From assembly GCF_020536995.1 (NCBI RefSeq), contig NC_068359.1, positions 79,621,867-79,685,866 on the forward strand: DNA of 64,000 bases, in the 5' to 3' direction. Under the pieces are notes generated by a model. The model did no database searches. It had not been told where the DNA came from and saw nothing but the letters and a program-made list of their open reading frames with translations. The stretch is from Dreissena polymorpha (Eukaryota > Mollusca > Bivalvia > Myida > Dreissenidae). Below, in pieces: positions 24,796 through 36,300 of the stretch; the first letter of the stretch is position 1, and each line of letters starts with the position of its first letter. The position numbers were made by a program, and so were the translations under genes.

Positions 24796-25451
24796 TTTTC
24801 TTCTCTCATTAGCGGACATTATGAGTTCTCAGTATAAAGTTTACGCATGAAAGGCATATCTGGAACTTCACTGTTTGTACAATGTCATACATGGCAGCTC
24901 ACTTAACACTTTTTGGGGCTTCTTTCTGTACACCATATAATGTTCATTACTTTGTTTTGTAAAAAAAGGAACCATTCTGTTAGTTATAAGTTCATAAAGT
25001 ATTGAAGAAAACACATTTTAGTTATGTGTTTTTTCTGGTAATACATTGTTTATAGATACATTTCAATAAGACATGGGAGTATATTGGTTTGCACCTGTCT
25101 GCCAGACAGTTCCATAGACAATTTCATTTTGCACCATATCTAAAAAACTTGTTTACAATAATACAAATTGATATTATAATCAAAATCTTGACATTACATG
25201 AGCAAATACATTCCATGAAGAACCCATCAATAATAACATTATGAATGACAGAACCATAAGCACTTATCTAAAGATTAATTTATATGATTGTTAAAACTCA
25301 TTATAACAGAGACTAAAGGAAGGTCAACAGGTCAATGTAATAGGAGGTTAAAGCATGAATGTATGCTTTCAACACCATATTACCCGGCTTGAAAACTTAG
25401 GATAATTCACTAAGTATGCCGGTTAGATTTAAAGGAATGAACATCCCTGAT
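24796..25451. other. Non-coding stretch after the minisatellite
   Basis: AT-rich. Nothing recognisable on either strand. Confidence 0.45.
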
Positions 25452-25993
25452 TTTTAGCTCGGTGTTTTCAGAGAAAACCCGAGGTATTGTTATAGCCAGC
25501 TCGTCGTCTGATGTCTGCCGTCCGCGTCGTGCTAAAACCTTAACATTGGCTCAAAAATCAAAGTGCTTCCACCTACAACTTTGAAACTTCATATGTAGAT
25601 TCACCTTGACAAGTTCTACACGCCACACCCATTTTAGGGTGACTAGGTCAAAGGTCAAGGTGACCTCTAAAAAAAATAAAATTTTGAGAAGCTTTCATTT
25701 ATTAGCGAGGCTGTTTTCGGAGAAAACCCAAGCTATTTTCATAGCCAGCTCGTCGTGTCGTGTCGTCTGCCAGCGTCGTGTTAAAACCTTAACATTGGCT
25801 CTAAAATCAAAGTGCTTCCACCTACAACTTTGAAACTTCATATTTTGATGCACCTTGATGAGTTCTACACGCCACGCCCTTTTTTGGGTCACTAGATCAA
25901 AGGTCAAGGTCACTATGACTTCTAAAAAAAAAAAAAAAAATCTGACAAGCTTTCACAGCCGAGCGTGGCACCCATAAAGCGGTGCTCTTGTTT
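25452..25993 (+). mobile_element. 'AGCTCGGCTG' repeats, two head-to-tail copies
   Basis: The first copy (25452 to about 25702) lacks its 3' end; the second (about 25703-25993) is complete, ending GCGGTGCTCTTGTTT. Receptor motifs are partly degraded (AGGTCAAAGGTCAAGGTGACC at 25645). Confidence 0.65.
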
Positions 25994-25996
25994 AGA

Positions 25997-26251
25997 TTAA
26001 CCATTTCCCCATCAGAAGCAAAGTGAAAATGGCTTTTGCAACCAGCATAAAACCAGAACAGCCTGCGAGTAAGTCACGTAACCCGCAGTCTGTTAAGGTT
26101 TTATGCTTTTTGCTGCTTATCAGTATCTAAGGGTTGGACAATTAATGAAGCCTTTAAATCTTGAATATAGTAAGAAAAGTATTTTATTAAATTTAACTTT
26201 CTAAGTGACTACAAGTGCTTCAAAATAGGTATCTAAGTGGTAAAGGGTTAA
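25997..26251. mobile_element. TTAA-type MITE, family C
   Basis: TTAACCATTTCCCCATCAG at left and GGTAAAGGGTTAA at right, with AAGCAAAGTGAAAATGGC and GTATCTAAGGGTTGGA inside. No ORF. Confidence 0.6.
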
Positions 26252-26401
26252 TGGTCAAGGTGACAAGAGGCATGCAATCTCTGCACATGATGAAGACTTG
26301 GCTGAAAGTATTAGTACACATAGATACAGATCTGTAAGGCTCGGGAAACCTTAACTTCAGTTTTATTTCTCTTAATCTGCATAAGATATAAACATTTTTA
26401 T

Positions 26402-26674
26402 TATGTCCCCCACCACTATAGTGGGGGACATATTGTTTTTGCCCTGACTGTTGGTTGGTTGGTTGGTTTGTTTGGTCAAACTTTAACATTTTGCAATAAC
26501 TTTTGCAATATTTAAGATAGCAACTTGATATTTGACATGCATGTGTATCTCATGGAGCTGCACATTTTTGAGTGGTGAAAGGTCAAGGTCATCCTTCAAG
26601 GTCAAAGGTCAAATATATAGCTTCAAAGCGGCACAAAAGGGGACATAGTGCTTCTGACAAACACATATATTGTT
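26402..26674 (+). mobile_element. 'TGTCCCCCACTATAG' element, short copy
   Basis: Same start with one extra CAC, a GGTT run, a single core unit with TCAAGGTCA, and end GACAAACACATATATTGTTT. Confidence 0.55.
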
Positions 26675-26924
26675 TGAAATATTACTAATTGCTTAACAAT
26701 TAGTACTATACTGTATATCAAACAATTGGGGGGGTATGGAAAAAAAACTGTTTGCCCCATCCTTTTATTTTAGATAGAATGTATACACTGTTGCTCTTGT
26801 CAGTCCGTTTGTTTTCACCAAAAATGCTCTTAATATACTTATTACTTGAAAAAAAGTGAAGTGCTCAAAAGGCAAAGATGCCCCTATATTCCACTCTCCA
26901 AACTACTGTTTGAACAAGAGGGCC

Positions 26925-28410
26925 ATGATGACCCTGAATCGCTCACCTGACTAACCTTGCTACATCAACTTAAATACTATCAGTCCCATAAACAATCCCA
27001 AGCCAGATTTCATCAATTAATACATTCTGACAAAATTTCATTAAGACGTGATGAAAACTGTGACCTCTTTCATCTACACAAGGTTTTACTAGAATTGGCT
27101 CGGTGACCTAATTTTTGACCCCAGATGACCCATATACGATCCAAAATCAGATATTTTCAAGATAAACATTCTGACCATATTTCATTAAGATCAGATGAAA
27201 ATGATGACCTCTATTGTCTACACATGGTTTTTCTATTATTTGACCTAGTGACCTAGTTTTTGACAATCCCTACCAAGATTTCATCAAGATTAACATTCTG
27301 GCCAAATTTTATTAAGTTTGGATGAAAACTGTGACCTCTACTGTCTACACAAGTTTTTTTAAACTTTGACCTAGTGACCTAGTGTATGACCCTAGATGAC
27401 CCAAATTTGATCCCGACCCAGATTTTAACAAGGCAATTATTCTGACCATATTTCATTAAGATCAGATGAAAACTGTGACCTTTATTGTTTACACAAGGTT
27501 TTTCTATGATTTGACCTAGTGACCTAGTTTCTGACCCCAGATGACCCAAATACAATCCCAATCCAGATTTTATCAAGATACACATTCTGATCAAATTTCA
27601 TTAAGATTGGATGAAAGCTGTGACCTCTATTGTCTGCACATGGTTTTTCTATTATTTGACCTAGTGACCTAGTTTTTGATCACAGATGATTCAAATACAA
27701 TCCCAACCCAGATTTCATCAAGATAAACATTCTGACCAAATTTCATAAAGATCATATTGATTGACCTACTTGCTTTTGCAAGTAAAGGAAATGCGACCAA
27801 TCAGCGCCAAGTTTTTAAAAAGCAACCAACCAATAGGAAATCGTCTCTTTTAGCGTAGTCTTATATGCTTAGATTCTTGAGTATCTCGTTTATATTCAAC
27901 GTTTTAAATTGTTAAAAGAAAAGCTTTTTTTAAATTATTATATTTTTATTAGAGCACCGCATCAACACTGCAAAGTACCCTATTATGTTTATGGTTCAGC
28001 CCAGTACAAACGGGCTGACCATATGGCTGTTTTCAACCGTATTAATACACAGTATATATGTTAAGCAGTGTGCTCAGGCAATGGTTTTTAACGGAAGTCC
28101 AGAGGGTGAACAACCCCATCAGTCAGTCATAAAGATTGGATGAAAACTGTGACCTCTATTGTCTACACAAGGTTTTTCTATTAATTGACCTAGTGACCTA
28201 GTTTTTGACCCCAGATGACCCAAATACAATCCCAACCCAGATTTCATCAAGATAAACATTCTGACCAAATTTCATAAAGATTGGATGAAAACTGTGACCT
28301 CTACTGTCTACACAATCAAATTGTTGACGGACGCACGCATGCACAACGGACGCCGGACATAACACGGTCAAAACCTCACCATGTCACTTCGTGACAGGTG
28401 AGCGAAAAAA
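26925..28410 (+). mobile_element. 'TGACCTAGTGACCTAG' repeat element
   Basis: Begins ACAAGAGGGCCATGATGACC and ends GTCACTTCGTGACAGGTGAG. About eight units of roughly 140-150 bp with CTGTGACCTCTATTGTCTAC and TGACCTAGTGACCTAG. Each TGACCT pair is a direct repeat of the receptor half-site with 2-bp spacing on the minus strand. It is interrupted by an insertion at 27753-28137. Confidence 0.65.
27753..28137. mobile_element. 385-bp insertion with 9-bp target duplication
   Basis: CATAAAGAT occurs at 27744-27752 and again at 28138-28146, and repeat sequence resumes exactly. The insert holds two CCAAT boxes (ACCAATCAG, ACCAATAGG) and a hairpin GTTCAGCCC/GGGCTGACC. It has no clear terminal repeats, and the family is unknown. 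Confidence 0.7.
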
Positions 28411-28452
28411 GCTAGACATGTGTCCATATGGCACAGATGTCCCATATCCCGC

Positions 28453-28682
28453 TTAACCCATTTATGCCTATCGTCTAGAAAAAAGGCCTTTGCAAACAGC
28501 ACGAAGACCCAGATGAGACACCGCATGATGCAGCGTCTTATCTGGGTGTGCGCTGTTTGCTTAAAGGAATTTCTGTAAGAAATATTCTAAATACAGAAAT
28601 AAATATACTAGACATCCTTAATTTTGAAATAAATTGATCCAATTGAGAAGGATGGGAGAGTCTACTAAGCATAAATGGGTTC
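28453..28682 (+). mobile_element. TTAA-type MITE, family A
   Basis: TTAACCCATTTATGCCTATC at left, CATAAATGGGTT at right, with CGTCTAGAAAAAAGGCC and the AGACCCAGATGAGAC hairpin inside. Confidence 0.65.
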
Positions 28683-28767
28683 ATGTCAAAAGTTTTACTT
28701 TGAGCTTTGAGGTAGGGAGATAGGTGTTAAACGAGACACATTGCCTTATGATGGTAAGTCATCAATT

Positions 28768-29068
28768 TACGAGTCATGTTCTGGGAAAACTGGGCATAAT
28801 GCATGTGCTTAAAGTGTTGTCCCAGATTAGCCTGTGCAGTTTGCACAGGCTAAAGTTTGCACAGGCTAATCAGGTATGACACTTTCCGCTTTTATGGTAT
28901 TTTTAGTTTCAAGGAAGTCCCTCTTTACCAAAAATCAAGTTTTTGTCGTAAAGTGTCGTCCCTGATTAGCCTGTGCAGACTGCACAGGCTAATCTTGGAC
29001 GACACTTTACGCACATGCATTATGCCCAGTTTTCTCAGAACACCCAGTTTTCTCAGAACACGACTCAT
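28768..29068. mobile_element. Foldback MITE with small internal duplications
   Basis: Ends GAGTCATGTTCTGGGAAAAC and CTCAGAACACGACTC are inverse. AGTTTGCACAGGCTAA and CCCAGTTTTCTCAGAACA are each doubled in tandem. Confidence 0.75.
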
Positions 29069-29207
29069 ATAATAAAGATATGGCTAATATAGGAATTTTC
29101 CAAAGGACCTCAAGACAGTGCTATCTGTATCGACTGTTGCTCGTGCCATATACAACCTTCTATGAAAGTTGTCATACAAATTACCCAGTGAAATCATATT
29201 ATGAAGT

Positions 29208-29472
29208 ATATGGGTCATGCTCTATGAAAATGGGGTTATTCATGGGTGTTAAATGTTGTCCCAGATTAGCCTGTGCAGTCCGCACAAGTTAATCAGGGAC
29301 GACACAATCCGCCTTAACTGGACTTTTGGAAAGAAGATACTTTCTTAAAATGAAAAATACCATAAAAGGGAAAAGTGTCATCCCTGATTAGCCTGTGCAG
29401 ACTGCACATTCTAATCTGGGACAACTTTTTACGCACATGCATTAAACTCCCTTTTCACAGAGCACGGCCCAT
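29208..29472. mobile_element. Foldback MITE
   Basis: Ends TGGGTCATGCTCTATGAAAA and TTTTCACAGAGCACGGCCCA are inverse; inner arms AGCCTGTGCAGTCCGCAC are present. Confidence 0.7.
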
Positions 29473-31050
29473 ATGCTTACTGCATCCCACTTGTGAGGGC
29501 ATAAAAGTCAACGGTCAATTACTATGCATCATAAAAAAAGACAAAAATAATTTGATTCAAACAAATAACTTTTATTCTGGTGGATGAATGAAGAATGACA
29601 ATGATGATGACACAAGCATGGTGATAAATTGTGTTGAACACGTAACTGTGAGACATAAGCATGCATGCATATCAACAAGAATAAATTATGAAAAGATTTA
29701 ACTCCACAATATTAAAAGCCATAACTTGTGCTTTAAAGACATGCAATAACTGGTTTTACAATGTAAAAATCTATATAAATACAAAAATTGCCATACAAGC
29801 AAAAATTCTCTTCTAACTGTTCAGATTAAAGTAAAAACTAATCACTGTAATATTATCTGTGGGTAATATCCTCTTAAACTGTATAATATATAAGAATAAC
29901 ATCTACATGTTGAGAAATGATGCACAGTTGTATGAAGGTTGTGCAATAGATGTGGCATCTACAGTGTTCACAATCATTTTCTTTTTGATCTAGTGACCTC
30001 ACTTTTGTCCATGTGTGACCCAGTTTGAATTTTGGCAAAGATGTCAATAAGACAAATGTTCTGACCAAGTTTCATATAGATTGGGCATATTATCTGACCT
30101 CTAACCTTTAAGCAATCCTTTTGTTTTTTGACCTTGTGGCATGTTTTTCAAAGCCCATGTGACCAAGTTTTTAACTCAGCCAGGATATGATTGGGACAAA
30201 TGTGACCAAGTTTTGTTTAGAATGTGTACTCATCGTGACCTCTTAATTATTGTATTTGAAATGTTGACCGAGTTTTTGACCCGTGAAACAGTTTCAAACT
30301 CTTAATGTGGCATACATTTTCATTAAATGCAGCCTCTAGCAATAATAAAAGCTAAAATTAGCATGGTGTGCTCAAGTGGGCTAAACAAGTAAACCGTTAC
30401 AATAATGGTGCAATTTTAAATGATGAAATGAATTATGTAGTATTTACAAGGGATAACTAGGTAACAACACAGGTGCAACATGCTTACAAAGTTGTCTAGT
30501 CAAAGTACACACTGAATGTTCATGGTCAACATATAAGGTTTTATTTATTAAAACAAAAAGCTTAAACATGTATATTTTAAATGCAAATTATGCACTTCAT
30601 TGATCTGTTAATGAATATTGTTTTATGAATGACTAGTTTTAAGTGAGAAATTTGATACCTTCACAGACAATTATATAAGCGTATTACCTTGTGCTTTAAC
30701 ATGCACTCTTGAAGCAATTATTCCTAAAAGGCTACCCTTCATTCACTATGTCGGACGTTATTTACCATGGGGGGACAAGAAATAGAGAGTAAACTACTTT
30801 CAGTGAATTATGAAATACAGCGACAGGTCAACAGACTTTAATGAGAATGAATACACAGTATGGCAAATGGAAGATGATTTGATCACATTATGACACCTTT
30901 AAAACAATACTACAATAACAATGGAAGGTGATTTGATCATGACTAAATATAAATTAACTAAAGCATCAACAACAGAATTTGATATTATATTTCACTATCA
31001 AACTTGAAACTAGAACTAAAATATGATGTAAATTATTCTAACCAGGGTCA
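29473..31050. other. AT-rich intergenic stretch with a degraded repeat
   Basis: About 29980-30300 is an old relative of the 'TGACCTAGTGACC' family (TGATCTAGTGACCTCAC, TTCTGACCAAGTTTCAT). Otherwise no gene or element was recognised. Confidence 0.45.
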
Positions 31051-31051
31051 T

Positions 31052-31256
31052 TTGAAAATTTGTCTTATGTCATATGCAGACAGTGTTGCTCAAGATTAGC
31101 ATGTGCAGTCAGGTCAGACAAACTGACTGCTTATGAGACCACGAAATCTTACGTGACTTTTATCACACAGGCACAGTGTAGCTCCTGACCGGACTACTTG
31201 CCTGCGCAGGTTGATCTGTAGCTTCACTGGCTGCATATGGCATAAGACCCATTTTC
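31052..31256. mobile_element. Second foldback MITE family
   Basis: Left AAATTTGTCTTATGTCATAT then GCAG; right CTGCATATGGCATAAGACCC. These are imperfect inverse ends around a GCATGTGCAGTCAGG/CTGCGCAGG core. About 205 bp. Confidence 0.55.
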
Positions 31257-31847
31257 GAACGACTCTGTTAATATCATGCAGTAAGATGGTCATTGTAATG
31301 TAATGGTCATAACAATAAAGGATCTGACATCATATCCATGGTTAAATATCATAAATACTCATTGATCATGCAGATTTACAATTAATACACATTCAGAAAC
31401 AATGCATGCTTTTGTACATGATATAATATATGCCAAAAATAACCAAACAATCAAATTACTTTCATAAAACAAATATGGCTTGTGTGTTTTCCTTTAATGT
31501 GGTGAAAAACATTCAATGTTGTTTTAACAAACTACCTTTAAAGAAACATGAAAATTTACATTAATTTGAACTGCTTTCATTAAATTATACATCAGCGCGT
31601 ATCAATATCGCGTATTTCTAACAAAAGATTACATTCTCATTTAAACGTTATTACAATAATAATGCATGGAAAAAATTCCATGACTGTTTGGTAAAAATTT
31701 TGGATCAAAAATCAAAATAAATGTAAAACTTAAAGCATTCAAAGCACCCTGTTATTTTCCCACAAACTTCATAATACTGAAATTCAATTAATTGTTAAGA
31801 CATGCTTAGTAATTGAAAGACAAGCGAATCAAAGATACATATCTATA

Positions 31848-32037
31848 TGAGCCGCGTTCTGAGAAAACTGGGCATAATGCATGTGCATAGTGTCGTCCCA
31901 GATAAATCTGTGCAGTCCGCACAGGCTAATCAGGGACAACACTTTCTGCCTTAATTGGACTTGTGCTAAGTCTCTTACTTCATTTAAATGAAAAATGTCA
32001 TAAAAGTGGACAGTGTCGTCCCTGATTAGCCTGTGCT
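31848..32037. mobile_element. Foldback MITE, right end missing
   Basis: Starts GAGCCGCGTTCTGAGAAAAC and stops after CCTGATTAGCCTGTGCT. Confidence 0.65.
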
Positions 32038-32343
32038 GAAATAATAATCCATTTAAAAATCTAAGAAAAAATTATTTGCATACAATTCATCAATATAATT
32101 GTATTTGCATACAATTCATCAAACTTAACACAGAGTCAACATGGTTTAATTCCAATGGTATGCTGAACTAACAAAAACCATAACTGCTGCCATGCATTTC
32201 ACTTTCATGCAGTCTGACAGCAGAACAAAGCTAAACGTGGCCATAAAAAGGGTCTTACAATTCAGACAAAACACTTCAAACAAATAGAGTAAATCAAATG
32301 TAGTAAATTTTAAGTGCTGACTGGAAATTTGAATTGATATAAC

Positions 32344-32611
32344 AAAAGCACCGCATAACGGATGCCACGCTCGGCTATGGGTGCAGTTTTAAATAATTGT
32401 GTTTTTTTAGAGGTCACAGTGACCTTGACCTTTGACCTAGTGACCCTAAAATGTGTGTGGCACGTAGAACTCATCAAGGTGCATCTACATATGAAGTTTC
32501 AAAGTTGTAGGTGGAAGATCTCAGATTTTGGAGCCAATAATAAGGTTTTAGCACGACACGGCGAGATGGCTATGACAATACCTCGGGTTTTCTCCGAAAC
32601 GCCGAGTTAAA
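32344..32611 (-). mobile_element. 'AGCTCGGCTG' repeat, minus orientation
   Basis: Reverse copy whose composite motif at 32411-32438 is intact: AGGTCA, CAG, TGACCT, TGACCT, T, TGACCT on the plus strand. Confidence 0.7.
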
Positions 32612-33160
32612 ATTGCGTCTTTCAATCAAAAAGTAAAAAAACATGCAGTTTGCCTACTCTTGAATGGCATCTTGCAAATCTTGAAACTCTTCACACGGCC
32701 TCAGCCTTTTTGTAGTCTGATTTAAAAGCAGTTTTTGGTTATGTTCCCAATGGCCAAAAGTATCTTTATAACCAAATCCAGCCCAAAAATCACAATTCAC
32801 TGTGCAACATTATGATTATAAATAAATCATCTGAATAAGTGTACAAATAATTACTTTTAAAGTTTTATTATTCATTTAACATTTATGTTCAGGAGTTTTT
32901 GCTTCATGTTTTTATTATCAATTTGTCAAAATATATTTATAGAACAATAATTCTTCTTCCCAATTTTAAGAAAATTGATGCCTAAATTTCTAATTTCATG
33001 GATACGTGTCATATTCCAAAAATGGTGAGAAAAAGCCCCAGATCAAAATTCCAATATCACACCAAGGATAGGTAAATATATAAAGCATTAAGTTATGCTC
33101 TACACTTGCAAAAATTGTTCCTACTAAAGGTAATCATTTATCCTTTGAAAAAAAACGTTA

Positions 33161-33166
33161 TTTATT
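33161..33166 (-). promoter_or_regulatory. Possible poly(A) signal of the ING gene
   Basis: AATAAA on the minus strand about 76 bp past the stop codon, in AT-rich DNA. Several similar hexamers nearby make the exact site uncertain. Confidence 0.4.
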
Positions 33167-33241
33167 TCAAATAAAATAAAATATATAATAAAACACCAGT
33201 CAAGCTGTTATTTCAAGCGCACCAAACATTTGTCCACACTT

Positions 33242-33343
33242 TCATTTTTTCTTTCGTTCATCTGTACATCGGGGGCAATACCATTTTCCTTTGGGTTTTG
33301 CGGTGAGTCCAACACAGCCAAAATGAAACCACTCTATGGGACA
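33242..33343 (-). CDS. ING5: ING gene exon 7, second half of the PHD finger and stop
   Basis: 102 nt; acceptor TTTTTCAG. Encodes [26 protein letters not shown] and TDERKKK, then TGA ending at 33242. The pocket tryptophan (EWFHF) and the last five zinc ligands are present. The basic C-terminal tail is typical of the family. Confidence 0.95.
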   Translation of the reverse strand, partial: CPIEWFHFGCVGLTAKPKGKWYCPRCTDERKKK

Positions 33344-36300
33344 CTGAAAAAAGGCAATACATTTTCAGGGATGGATATAGGTAGGGTCCCACTAGCCCTT
33401 GGCCCCTACAATTTATGGTTGGACCTTTGATTTTCAAAGAAAGCACATATGTATTTCGTATAATACCTACTGAAAGAAAGAAAGTGGGCAACCAATTTGT
33501 ATTTTTCTATCCCTGCATTTAGAGAAGTGAACAATCAATTATTTGAATGTAACAAGTCTACGAAATTATTTGCAAATATCCTTTCATGCATAAAGAGTAT
33601 TTTAATTGAACGCTGTAGCGTAGTGGATATGGGGCCCTGCTAGAGACTGGGGGGGTCACAGGTTTGCTTCCAATTGTAGGGGGGTTCTTTGGACCTTCCC
33701 AAAAGACTCCAAGTACAGGTTCTACCTTGAAAACAGACTCTAAAATGTTAAAAATAGCCTATGGCTGTAGATGCAATCACCGTAAATTAAGTAGGTTTAA
33801 CCTCAACTAAAATAACTGAATATTAATGTCACATACATCAAGATTATCACAGCCGATCATTTCTCCATACGACACCTGATGACACAGGCAGTATGTGGGC
33901 TCGTTAGGGTCGACGGGCATGTCAAGGACGTCAGACGGGTTGTTCATTGTCAAGGACAACAGCGGGGACAGGATAGGTGGCGCTACCGGCTCAACTCCTG
34001 ACCTGGAAGAACAACATGATGAGATAACAAAGCAATATGAACAGAGCAAACAAAATACTTTTGGTTTAAGCAAATTTGAATTAGATAACAATTATATATG
34101 AATATAGCCCTAATCGTACTTTTGAATCTTGGATTCAATTAAAGTGGAATTTCATAACAGTGAAGTATGAATTGATGCATTGAACGTGGAATCACCATTT
34201 TAAAAAGCAAATTAATATCCATTTAACAAATCCCATTAATAAATAGTTCACAAATCTTATTAATCACCAATCACTAACCCCTGTCCTTTCTTCTTTTTCT
34301 TCTTTGGTATCTCGTCATCAAATTCTTCTTTCATGGACTTGCGCTTCTTCTTCTCTTTGTCTTTCAGTGCTAAAACAAGACAACAATATACATTGTAAAT
34401 CTGAATAATTGTACATACAATTTATTATTGATTAAACAAAAAAAATCTTTATACAATTTGAATTATTTCTAAAACCTGTTATACTGCATTTGAGTATTCC
34501 AATAATTCTTCTAATTCTCTGTTGTTTATTACTATTCCAGGTTTGAAGATCGAAATATGTTTCAATTCATAGTTGTAAAGCGCCTGTGCGTTTTTAAGTA
34601 ATCAATACGCATTTGTGTGATGAATAATTTTAAATAAGCAACAAAACTTAGTTCAAACACATGTGCATATTGTATGAAATAAATATACACACAAGTGCAT
34701 CAATTAAAAGTCATCACTTTGTTGAAAATTTAAATAACCAATAATTTAAAATTTGATTAATGCCAAGAGTGCTTGCAAAGATACTGGTGAAAGTGTTAAC
34801 AATATAATGCATGAACATTTAACAATGAGTTAAACAATAGAAGAGACAATAAATAAAAATTGAAAACTAAATTATTTCATGCAAACAAGAAGTGAATGCT
34901 AATCTTCTGCTAATCTTAAGAATAAATAATTGTTTTCATATAAAATACATGAATGTTAATTATATATAACTTGGGTTTTGGATGAAAGTGAAGCAATTAT
35001 ATAGTCACATGCTTTCATTTTTTAATCTCCGATAATTTTACAACTATTGTTAAATAATGTCATGAATAAGTTTAATGAATTGCACTCTGATAAAAGACCT
35101 TGTAATGTCAGACAAACCTCATTAAATACAAATGTAACTGTAACAAGATAGAGCAGTACTATACATATAAAGAGCATGGTAAAGGTTTAAAAATAAAATT
35201 AAATTGATAATTTTAAAGTAAACTATTATTAGTGTCCAGTAACAGTGATATTCTTCAATACTGTTGCACCAAAACTTACAGTCCATACAAAAGTTGCCTG
35301 TCCCTGTCTTGATGAATGAAAACACAAGTATGCAAACAAGTCTTCAAGAAAGCAACAAAGCAAAGGCATAATTTCAAAAACAAACAATATGCTGCATTCA
35401 ATAAACGCATTTGCCCCAGTGGAAGCCTGGTCAGTATTGTTAATGGGCCAAGTTGAAAAAGTCTATGCCAAAAAGAAGGTTAATCAAAAAGGTCAAAATG
35501 ACGTCAGGTGTAGTGGCAGTGTTATCCCGAAAAATTTCAGAAACCAGTTATATTTTCAAAGTAGCTGGCGACTAAGCAATAAAACTGGTGTATTTGCACC
35601 ATTTCGAGTGATATTTTGGGGAAAGTAGCCGGCATCTACATAGAATGTAACCGGTGAAATCACCGACTGACGGTTCTTCCGGAGAACACTGATTGTGGGT
35701 GTGTTGATTGTGTTCATAGATTACATCAATTCAAGTATCTAAACTTTTTAGCATGTGGTATTTCTATGAAGACAAAATGGGTTCTTTTGGGTTAGCCCAG
35801 AATTTGGATCTTCTGATTAATTCAAAACGTTATTGAATGTCAAGGTAAAATATGGTCAGGTGTTGACAGCGTTCAAAGAAATAATTCCTACAAGTATCAA
35901 AGCTTTGTATGAAGCATTAATGATGCTCAACAAAACACATCATTTTTCGTTCACCAGAAATTTTGACCATATCAATTATTCCAAAAGAAGGAGAATGTCC
36001 GATTGTCGAGGTGAAATTGTCTTCAGCTGTTAAACCAAATGTCCTCATCAAATGGAAGGATGCACAGACAGATGGAAAAAACTAACAATAAGCCAATCGC
36101 TATCTACAGATCGTACAAGCATAAAAAACACAACATAAAGAAGGGCTTATAGCCCCCAAACATTTTCACCATTTAAGCCACAATGAAAATATGATCTGAT
36201 GATGATGATTGATGTCGGACTGTTACATCGTTCATACACACTTGATTTTTTCCCAGAATCCGATTTTTCCTCCTCTTTGGGTTTGCTTTGGCTCTTTTCT

